This document shows, in pieces, positions 1 through 4,998 of a stretch of 12,223 nucleotides of DNA (position 1 is the stretch's first letter; the number at the start of each line of letters is the position of its first letter). Made by a program: the position numbers and the translations under genes. The notes under the pieces are model-generated. The model worked only from the letters and a program-made list of their open reading frames with translations, had not been told where the DNA came from and did no database searches. The stretch is taken from contig CALJSD010000187.1 of the NCBI GenBank assembly GCA_937976325.1, forward strand, positions 1 through 12,223, in the 5' to 3' direction. This stretch comes from an uncultured Carnobacterium sp. Lineage in GTDB: Bacteria; Bacillota; Bacilli; Lactobacillales; Aerococcaceae.

Positions 1-519
1 AAATCAGGCGACTTAGTAAAAGTTGACTTCTGCGTGGAACTTAAAGGCGCTTTATCAGATTCTTGCTGGAGCTATATCGTTGGCGAAAGCACTCCAGAAA
101 TCGACCATTTATATGAAGTAACAAAGAAAGCTTTATATTTAGGAATTCAACAAGCAAAAGTTGGCAATCGTATTGGGGACATCGGTCACGCGATTCAAAC
201 TTATGTTGAAAGTGAAGGATTATCTGTTGTTCGTGATTTTATCGGGCACGGAATTGGACCAACGATTCACGAGAGTCCAGCAGTTCCTCATTACGGTGAA
301 CCTGGCAAAGGTCTTCGCTTGAAAGAGGGAATGGTTATTACGATTGAACCAATGGTGAATACTGGTACTTGGAAAGCGGAAATGGAAAGCAATGGATGGA
401 CAGCTCATACATTAGATGGTGGACTAAGCTGCCAATTCGAACATACATTAGCCATTACAAAAGATGGTCCACGTATTTTAACGTTACAAAAAGATCACGC
501 AGAAGACGTGTTGAACTAA
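1..519 (+). CDS. map: Methionine aminopeptidase type I (5'-truncated by window edge)
   Basis: This enzyme removes the initiator methionine from nascent cytosolic proteins using a dinuclear metal centre. Frame 1 is open from base 1, so the gene starts upstream of the window; the GTG at 34 is internal. All five expected metal ligands are visible: Asp in KVDFC (bases 25-27), Asp in LSDSCW 11 residues later, His in GHGIG, Glu in ITIEPM and Glu in QFEHT. The substrate-contacting His of TIHESP is also there. The C-terminal part LSCQFEHTLAITKDGPRIL matches the normal end of the family, so the 3' end is complete. There is no N-terminal information here, so zinc-finger or linker variants cannot be judged. 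The stop codon lies 15 nt before galE, and the galE ribosome site starts directly after it, so the two are probably cotranscribed. Confidence 0.95.
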   Translation, partial: KSGDLVKVDFCVELKGALSDSCWSYIVGESTPEIDHLYEVTKKALYLGIQQAKVGNRIGDIGHAIQTYVESEGLSVVRDFIGHGIGPTIHESPAVPHYGEPGKGLRLKEGMVITIEPMVNTGTWKAEMESNGWTAHTLDGGLSCQFEHTLAITKDGPRILTLQKDHAEDVLN

Positions 520-526
520 GGGGAGG
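520..526 (+). promoter_or_regulatory. Ribosome binding site of galE
   Basis: GGGGAGG lies between the map stop and the galE ATG, 8 nt before the start codon. No promoter is evident in the 15-nt gap, so galE relies on map transcription or a promoter inside map. Confidence 0.8.
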
Positions 527-534
527 AAGTAAAA

Positions 535-1542
535 ATGGCAATTTTAGTAACAGGTGGAGCAGGGTATATCGGTTCTCATACAGTAATCGAATTAGACAAA
601 GCAGGATTTGACGTTGTTATCGTCGACAACTTTTCAAACAGCTCACCAGAAGTATTGAATCGTTTAAAAACAATCACAGGAAAAGATTTCCCTCTATATG
701 AAGGCGACATTCTTGATCGTGATTTCCTAGTAACAGTTTTTGAAAAAGAAAACATCGATTCAGTAATTCATTTTGCAGGATTCAAGGCTGTGGGAGAGTC
801 TGTTGAAAAACCTTTAGAATACTATCACAACAATATTACAGGAACATTAGTGTTATTAGACGTAATGCGTCAATTTAACGTAAAAGATATCGTGTTCAGT
901 TCAAGTGCAACAGTATACGGTATGAATAATGTAGTTCCTTTTAAAGAAGAAATGCCAACAAGCGCTACAAACCCTTATGGTTATACAAAGGTAATGCTTG
1001 AACAAATCTTAAATGACGTTGCTTTCTCAGATAGCGACTGGTCAGTAACAAACTTGCGTTACTTCAACCCAATCGGAGCGCATGAAAGTGGATTAATCGG
1101 AGAAGCGCCAAACGGAATTCCAAACAACTTAATGCCATACATCACTCAAGTGGCTGTTGGTAAACGCGAATTCTTAAGCGTGTTTGGTGACGACTACGAT
1201 ACTCATGATGGTACTGGGGTTCGTGACTACATCCACGTTGTCGACTTAGCTCGTGGACACGTACTAGCGGTTAAAAACAATGCAGCTCAAAAAGGTGCAA
1301 AAGTCTTTAACTTAGGTACTGGTATTGGATACAGTGTATTAGATTTAGTAAAAGCATTTATCTCTGAAAATGGAGTGGATATTCCTTATAAAATTGCACC
1401 TCGTCGTGCCGGGGATATCGCAACTTGTTATGCGGATGCTTCTAAAGCAAAAGAAGTGCTAGGATGGGTAGCTGAAAAGAACTTGAACGATATGGTTCGC
1501 GACTCATGGAACTGGCAAAAGAAAAATCCAGAGGGCTATTAG
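535..1542 (+). CDS. galE: UDP-glucose 4-epimerase
   Basis: GalE interconverts UDP-glucose and UDP-galactose in the cytosol, serving the Leland galactose pathway and cell-surface glycan synthesis. The protein has 335 aa, the usual length for bacterial GalE. It is an extended short-chain dehydrogenase: the Rossmann NAD motif TGGAGYIGS is at residues 6-14, the FSSSATVYG strand carries the catalytic Ser124, and the YxxxK pair is Tyr148/Lys152 in NPYGYTK. RYFNPIGAH and the late GTGVRDYIHVVDLA block are GalE signatures. The ATG is preceded by GGGGAGG (520-526) at good spacing. Its 3' end is unusual: the last codons and the TAG stop form the 5' arm of a 16-bp inverted repeat with 1756-1771. It sits behind map instead of in a gal operon, so a general envelope role is as likely as galactose catabolism. 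Confidence 0.97.
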   Translation: MAILVTGGAGYIGSHTVIELDKAGFDVVIVDNFSNSSPEVLNRLKTITGKDFPLYEGDILDRDFLVTVFEKENIDSVIHFAGFKAVGESVEKPLEYYHNNITGTLVLLDVMRQFNVKDIVFSSSATVYGMNNVVPFKEEMPTSATNPYGYTKVMLEQILNDVAFSDSDWSVTNLRYFNPIGAHESGLIGEAPNGIPNNLMPYITQVAVGKREFLSVFGDDYDTHDGTGVRDYIHVVDLARGHVLAVKNNAAQKGAKVFNLGTGIGYSVLDLVKAFISENGVDIPYKIAPRRAGDIATCYADASKAKEVLGWVAEKNLNDMVRDSWNWQKKNPEGY

Positions 1543-1771
1543 AACCCCTTGTATTATTTAGACTAAATTAATAGAAAGAACTCCTTTGGAGTTGTTATTA
1601 TGGCAGAAATGGTAGGATGTCGGCTTGAGCCTGAGGTCTCAAGCCTACCAAGCTTCAAAGGGAGAGTAACGAATGATCGTAACTCTCCCTAATTCACATT
1701 GGTTATAAGTTCCTACCATTGCCATAATAACTCCAAGGAGTTCTTTTTTGCGTATTTCTAATAGCCCTCTG
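1529..1771. repeat. 16-bp outer inverted repeat enclosing copy 1 and overlapping the galE stop
   Basis: CAGAGGGCTATTAGAA (1529-1544) and TTCTAATAGCCCTCTG (1756-1771) are perfect reverse complements. The left arm contains the final codons and TAG of galE. Copy 2 has an equivalent but weaker outer pair at 1783-1794/1981-1992 (11 of 12 pairs, two of them G-U). The arms therefore look like part of the repeat family, which would make the full unit about 220-250 bp. Confidence 0.75.
1576..1749. repeat. Structured inverted-repeat element, copy 1 (core)
   Basis: The core folds as a three-way junction. P1 is a long closing stem, AAGAACTCC...GGAGTT..ATTATGGCA...ATGGTAGGA (1576-1617) against 1711-1745, with 1-nt and 3-nt bulges. 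P2 is the hairpin GGCTTGAG/CTCAAGCC (1622-1629/1638-1645). P3 is ACCAA/TTGGT (1647-1651/1699-1703), capped by P4 GGGAGAGT/ACTCTCCC (1660-1667/1682-1689) and an inner ACG/CGT. The T-rich run TTCTTTTTT after P1 makes it usable as a rho-independent terminator for galE. The unpaired strings between P2 and P4 are identical in copy 2. No ORF of note is present. It could be a dispersed bacterial repeat (EFAR-like elements are known from enterococci), a structured ncRNA or both; I cannot assign a family. Confidence 0.85.
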
Positions 1772-1796
1772 TGGAGGGGAAGAGAAGAGTGCTAAG

Positions 1797-1970
1797 AGTT
1801 TGTCGGAGTTGTTATTGTGGCAAGAATAGTAGGATAACGGTTTGAGCCTAAGGTCTCAAACCTACCAAGCTTCAAAGGGAGAGTAGCGAATAATCGCAAC
1901 TCTCCCTAATTCACATTGGTTATGATTTCCTACTATTGCCACAATAACTCCGAGGAGTTTTATTTGATTT
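1797..1970. repeat. Structured inverted-repeat element, copy 2 (core)
   Basis: This is a tandem copy of the element at 1576-1749, offset by exactly 217 nt. Positions 1804-1957 match 1587-1740 at 136 of 154 bases without gaps. The same P1, P2, P3 and P4 stems form: TCGGAGTT...ATTGTGGCA...ATAGTAGGA with its 3' partner 1928-1953, GGTTTGAG/CTCAAACC, ACCAA/TTGGT, and GGGAGAGT/ACTCTCCC with inner GCG/CGC. Ten of the 18 differences fall in five base pairs, each changed on both sides so pairing is kept; the other eight are in loops or bulges. The outermost part of P1 seen in copy 1 (AAGAACTCC) is not complementary here. A T-rich tail (GAGTTTTATTTGATTTT) follows. Confidence 0.85.
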
Positions 1971-2006
1971 TCACTTTTTCTAGTATCCTTCTGTGGAGGG
2001 AAAAAG

Positions 2007-2042
2007 AAACAGCTATTACGAATTCAATCGTAATAGCTGTTT
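2007..2042. terminator. Bidirectional intrinsic terminator between galE region and the B6 module
   Basis: AAACAGCTATTACGA (2007-2021) and TCGTAATAGCTGTTT (2028-2042) form a perfect 15-bp stem with a 6-nt loop. A T-run follows on + (TTTTGTTT) and on - (TTTCTTTTT). It lies 3 nt beyond the stop codon of the minus-strand ECF gene, so it mainly ends the kinase-transporter transcript and also backs up termination from galE. Confidence 0.9.
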
Positions 2043-2045
2043 TGT

Positions 2046-2591
2046 TTATCTTCTTACTCGTTTTAGTGCTTCTTTGAAGAGTGGATAAACGATTGGAACT
2101 GCAACTACTGTGAAGATAGCTGATCCAAACGTTCCTGTAATTTTATTGATGGCTTGAATGAATGCTGGAACTAAGGCAAGGCCTCCGACGATCATTCCGC
2201 GTAAGAATGTGTATTTAATGATATTAACAATGATTTTTACGATAGCAGCAACAACGCCGACTGCGATGATGTTTCCAATCTTGTCGTTTTTCTTTAATAA
2301 TTTTTCGTAAACAAGATGAATCACATAGCAGACGATTAAGGATTCCAGAATAGTTTCCCAAACAACTGAAGCGTAGCCGTTTAATAAATCAAAGATTCCA
2401 AGACCGATAGATGCAGCAAGAGCACCGCGTTTTGTTCCGAAAATCAAACATCCAACGACAACAAGCGCATTCCCGAAATGAACGAACTGTGTTGTGAATG
2501 GCATTGGGATTCTAAAGACGCTTACTCCCAAGAAGATTAAAGCTGCAAATAAGCTTGTTTCTACGATATTTCTTAAATCTGTATTTTTCAT
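2046..2591 (-). CDS. ECF transporter S component, probable vitamin B6 (PdxU-like) substrate binder
   Basis: This 181-aa, very hydrophobic protein has about six membrane segments (approximately residues 9-26, 36-52, 56-72, 75-96, 105-130 and 155-172) and a basic C-terminus (EALKRVRR). Size, topology and the N-terminal half (FAALIFLGV...VHFGNALVVVGCLIFG.KRGALAASIG) are those of S components of energy-coupling factor importers. These bind a vitamin and dock onto a shared EcfA-EcfA'-EcfT module, which is not in this window. The start ATG overlaps the kinase stop as ATGA, and a GAGGTG ribosome site lies inside the kinase 3' end, so the two are translationally coupled. Genomic studies predicted S components of the PdxU type from just such linkage with pyridoxal kinase. 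The substrate is inferred from context: pyridoxal or pyridoxine is most likely, and a precursor such as hydroxymethylpyrimidine is an alternative. Confidence 0.8.
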   Translation of the reverse strand: MKNTDLRNIVETSLFAALIFLGVSVFRIPMPFTTQFVHFGNALVVVGCLIFGTKRGALAASIGLGIFDLLNGYASVVWETILESLIVCYVIHLVYEKLLKKNDKIGNIIAVGVVAAIVKIIVNIIKYTFLRGMIVGGLALVPAFIQAINKITGTFGSAIFTVVAVPIVYPLFKEALKRVRR

Positions 2592-3436
2592 AATGACACC
2601 TCAGTAGTAAATTTTGTTGTAAGCATTCCAAGTTTTTTCTCGATTGGAAGGCCAAATGGAATTTGTTCAGGTTGTTGGCTACTTAATTGAAGCACTTCGT
2701 CGATGAATTTCAACGTGAATGACAATGCGTCTTCTATAGACATCTCTTGTAGGATGCATGCAGTTGCAAGAGCCGCGAGTGTATCACCTGTTCCATAAAA
2801 ATGATGCGGATACTTTGTTTTGTAGAAATCAAAGAAAGCATCCGTTTCTTTCATATAAAGTTGAACGCCTGTTAGTTCTTCGCTATCAGGGCACCCCGTA
2901 ATAATGATGTGTTCGGGTCCAAGTTCGGCAAGCTTTTTAGCGAGTTCCCTTGTAAACTCCATCTTGATTTTTCCAGAAGGATAGGGCGTATCTGTCAAAA
3001 GACAGGCTTCTGTAATATTGGGATAAATCACATCAGCTTTTTGAATAAGTTTCCTCATCGCTTCAACATGTTCTGTTGTGAATCCGCTATACAGTTTTCC
3101 GTTATCCGCCATAATCGGATCGACAAAAACTTGTGTAGATTCAGGTAGTTTTCCAATGGTATCTACCATTAATTCAATTTGTTCCGAGTTTCTGAAGTAT
3201 CCTGTCAAAACAGCGTCCGGATTTAATTCCAATTCTTGCCATTGTTTTAAGGATTGTTTCATAAATTCGGTTTGCTCCGCAATCGCGATGTTTTTGAATC
3301 CGCCGGTATGAGATGAAAGAAGTACTGTAGGCAGTAGCATCGTTTCAATCTGGCAACAAGCGAAAATCGGGATAGCGGGTGCGAGTGCAACTTTGCCAAT
3401 TCCTGGCAAGTCGTTTGCGATTAATATTTTTTTCAT
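2588..3436 (-). CDS. Pyridoxal/pyridoxamine kinase (PdxY/PdxK family)
   Basis: This 282-aa ribokinase-fold enzyme is expected to phosphorylate pyridoxal or pyridoxamine with ATP, trapping imported B6 as PLP in the cytosol. The start is the ATG giving MKKILIANDLPGIGK, preceded by GAGGAA at 3443-3448. The frame is open 34 codons further upstream, but that extension runs through the promoter region and over the divergent gene's start, so I reject it. Landmarks are the N-terminal strand IANDLPGIG, LPTVLLSSHTGGF (substrate lid region), VFVDPIMADNGKLY, VIYPNITEA, and the anion hole/catalytic base motif GTGD at residues 215-218 (Asp218). Its length suits PdxK/PdxY better than ThiD, although hydroxymethylpyrimidine kinases share the fold. 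Linkage to a MocR regulator and an ECF S gene supports the B6 assignment. Confidence 0.88.
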   Translation of the reverse strand: MKKILIANDLPGIGKVALAPAIPIFACCQIETMLLPTVLLSSHTGGFKNIAIAEQTEFMKQSLKQWQELELNPDAVLTGYFRNSEQIELMVDTIGKLPESTQVFVDPIMADNGKLYSGFTTEHVEAMRKLIQKADVIYPNITEACLLTDTPYPSGKIKMEFTRELAKKLAELGPEHIIITGCPDSEELTGVQLYMKETDAFFDFYKTKYPHHFYGTGDTLAALATACILQEMSIEDALSFTLKFIDEVLQLSSQQPEQIPFGLPIEKKLGMLTTKFTTEVSL

Positions 3437-3465
3437 ATCTATTCCTCGAGTTTCAATGTATCTGT

Positions 3466-3495
3466 ATTGTAAAACGGGACAGGTGAGGATACAAT
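3466..3495. promoter_or_regulatory. Two superimposed face-to-face sigma-A promoters for pdxR-like gene and kinase operon
   Basis: On +, TTGTAA (3467-3472), 17 nt, TACAAT (3490-3495) drives the regulator. On -, TTGTAT (3494-3489), 17 nt, TACAAT (3471-3466) drives the kinase operon. The two occupy the same 30 bp because the segment is flanked by ATTGTA and TACAAT in inverted orientation: each -10 overlaps the other's -35. Two polymerases could not bind at once. Predicted starts are near 3502 (+) and 3459 (-). Confidence 0.75.
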
Positions 3496-3510
3496 AGGGA
3501 TGAAAACAAA

Positions 3511-3524
3511 CTGTACCGGTACAG
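3511..3524. promoter_or_regulatory. Perfect 14-bp palindrome, likely operator of the MocR-type regulator
   Basis: CTGTACCGGTACAG is fully self-complementary. It lies just downstream of the predicted regulator transcription start and one base before its GGAGG ribosome site (3526-3530), where binding would block the regulator's own expression. Relative to the kinase promoter it lies about 52-65 bp upstream of the start, a usual activator position. The assignment to this regulator is inferred from position and dyad symmetry suited to a dimeric GntR-type winged helix. Confidence 0.65.
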
Positions 3525-3536
3525 CGGAGGCGTGTC

Positions 3537-4760
3537 ATGTATCAATACCAGCAATTAGCAAATGCATTAAAAGAGGAAATATTAAGCGGGAATCTACAAA
3601 AAGGGGATAAACTTCCTTCAATTCGAGAACTAGTCGCAACCTACGGAGTGAATAAGGATACGGTACAACGAGCCTTGCGTAGTTTAAAAGATGAAAGTTT
3701 TATTTATGCAGTCGAAAAAAGTGGCTATTATGTATTAAAGAATTCAGAAGCAAAACAATTGGAAGAATCCGAGGAAGACTATTCTCAACTTCCGATTGAA
3801 GATTTGCGCATCTGCTTTAATCAGTCGCTTGCAAGCGCACATGATTTAAAGCTAACCAGAAAAGAACAAGCTTCTGGGATGGATGAATTGATTCAGGCGT
3901 TAATGCCTATTTTAGAAGAGTATGGGGTGTATGCTGCAAAGGAACAACTAGTCATAACAACCGGGACACAACAAGCACTCTATATTTTATTGCAACTGAT
4001 TCAAGGGAAAAAAGTATTGCTGGAACAACCCACTTATGCACGAATGAATGAGTTGGTGAAACACTTGAACATTCCGTATGAAATTATTGAACGTAGTAGC
4101 GATGGAGAAGTTGATTTAAACCACTTAGAAGAATTGTTTGCGAGTGGAGAGTTTTCGCTATTCTATACGATTTCCAGATTTCATAATCCGCTCGGTGGAA
4201 GTTATAGTGAGTCTACGAAAAAGAAGATTGTGGAACTAGCAAGCAAGTACTCGGTGTATATTATCGAGGATGACTATATGGCGGACTTTGTCGAAGGGAA
4301 TGCGACGCCGCTTCATTATTATGATATGGATGGACGTGTTATCTACGTTAAATCTTTCTCGTCAATTTTATTCTCGGCTTTGAAAATTGGAATTGTAGTA
4401 TTACCAAAAGAGTTAGTTGAATCTTTTGCGAAACGGAAGCAATGGATGGACTACGATTCGAATGTGATGATGCAAAAGACATTTACGCTCTTTATTGAAA
4501 ATGGAATGTTTGCGAAACATCGTAAAGAAATGGTCGAATATTATATTGAAAAAAGTAAACGTGCAAAGGAGTGGTTGCGCTCAAAGGGAATCCAGGAAGG
4601 AATCCTTCATGGGACGCAATGGGTGTTTAAGAAAACGCCGATGATGGATGAAAAGCTACAAGCGATGAATCTAAAAGCTAAACCGCTTGATGAGTACTTC
4701 ATCTCGAAAAATGCGCCGTCATTAGAACGGTTGGATTTAGCGAAAATCCGCGAAATTTAG
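3537..4760 (+). CDS. pdxR: MocR/PdxR-family transcriptional regulator (GntR wHTH + aminotransferase-like domain), lysine-less
   Basis: MocR regulators fuse a GntR DNA-binding domain to a fold-type I aminotransferase domain that senses PLP; PdxR members control vitamin B6 genes. Here residues 1-70 are a complete GntR winged helix (LANALKEEILSGNLQKGDKLPSIREL...VNKDTVQRALRSL), followed by a linker and an aminotransferase-like domain. GTQQAL is at 143-148, HNPLGG starts at His216 and includes Asn217, and EDDY is at 244-247. The canonical PLP lysine should be the residue after SFS in SFS-K-xLxPxLRxG, but the protein reads SFSSILFSALKIG, so Ser276 replaces it. At 407 aa it is shorter than the 450-500 aa usual for the family, and the C-terminal small domain ends abruptly. 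Start: ATG 6 nt after GGAGG. It diverges from the kinase/transporter operon and probably controls it. The family is certain; the ligand mode is open. Confidence 0.85.
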   Translation: MYQYQQLANALKEEILSGNLQKGDKLPSIRELVATYGVNKDTVQRALRSLKDESFIYAVEKSGYYVLKNSEAKQLEESEEDYSQLPIEDLRICFNQSLASAHDLKLTRKEQASGMDELIQALMPILEEYGVYAAKEQLVITTGTQQALYILLQLIQGKKVLLEQPTYARMNELVKHLNIPYEIIERSSDGEVDLNHLEELFASGEFSLFYTISRFHNPLGGSYSESTKKKIVELASKYSVYIIEDDYMADFVEGNATPLHYYDMDGRVIYVKSFSSILFSALKIGIVVLPKELVESFAKRKQWMDYDSNVMMQKTFTLFIENGMFAKHRKEMVEYYIEKSKRAKEWLRSKGIQEGILHGTQWVFKKTPMMDEKLQAMNLKAKPLDEYFISKNAPSLERLDLAKIREI

Positions 4761-4794
4761 GTAAAAAGAAAGGTTAACAATTTATCTAAAAAAT

Positions 4795-4823
4795 TTGCAA
4801 ATCTGATACTTATTTGGTATAGT
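4795..4823 (+). promoter_or_regulatory. Promoter of the riboswitch-ATPase transcript
   Basis: TTGCAA (4795-4800), a 17-nt spacer and TATAGT (4818-4823) form a good sigma-A promoter with predicted start near 4830, about 16 nt before the aptamer. No terminator is visible between the regulator stop (4760) and this promoter, so some read-through from the regulator gene is possible. Confidence 0.75.
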
Positions 4824-4845
4824 AACTACAACAATAATCAATCTC

Positions 4846-4934
4846 TATAAGGGAGTAACTGGCAACCAATCGTTGCGATAATATCAACAGCAAGCGAATT
4901 CTCGCTGGTATTATCTTGAACAGTGAGACTTATG
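4846..4934 (+). ncRNA. yybP-ykoY manganese riboswitch aptamer
   Basis: The aptamer has the yybP-ykoY layout. P1 is TATAAG (4846-4851) with CTTATG (4929-4934), followed by the conserved GGGAGTAAC loop and ACTG/CAGT (4858-4861/4921-4924). P2 is the hairpin GCAAC/GTTGC (4862-4866/4872-4876). P3 is GATAATA/TATTATC (4877-4883/4909-4915), and the other conserved loop TCAACAGCA is capped by AGCGA/TCGCT (4893-4897/4902-4906). The 3' edge CAGTGAGACTTATG is also typical. The class binds Mn2+ between the two docked loops and often precedes cation exporters, including P-type ATPases in lactic acid bacteria. Confidence 0.9.
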
Positions 4935-4974
4935 TTTATTATCAAAAGGATGATGGGCATAAGTCTCTCTTTTT
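4925..4974 (+). terminator. Riboswitch-controlled intrinsic terminator (expression platform)
   Basis: GAGACTTATG (4925-4934) pairs with CATAAGTCTC (4958-4967), extended by an inner ATTATC/GATGAT stem, and is followed by TCTTTTT. The left arm shares CTTATG with the 3' strand of aptamer P1, so P1 and the terminator exclude each other. Mn2+ stabilising P1 should prevent termination and turn the ATPase on. Confidence 0.88.
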
Positions 4975-4998
4975 ATAGAAAAAGAAAAGGAGTGTATT

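Noticed and set aside
220..408. 62-aa minus-strand ORF inside map
   Set aside because: It is a frame shadow of a well-conserved gene, with composition unlike a real protein.
1576..1970. Known RNAs (6S, tmRNA, RNase P, T-box, common riboswitches)
   Set aside because: None of their signature motifs or shapes is visible, and the element follows a gene instead of leading one.
1543..2045. CRISPR array or insertion sequence remnant as explanation of the repeats
   Set aside because: There are only two long copies, without short regular spacers, transposase fragments or clear target-site duplication.
3437..3538. 34-codon N-terminal extension of the pyridoxal kinase
   Set aside because: It would read through both promoters, the operator and the divergent start codon. 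MKKILIAND has a good ribosome site and fits the family N-terminus.
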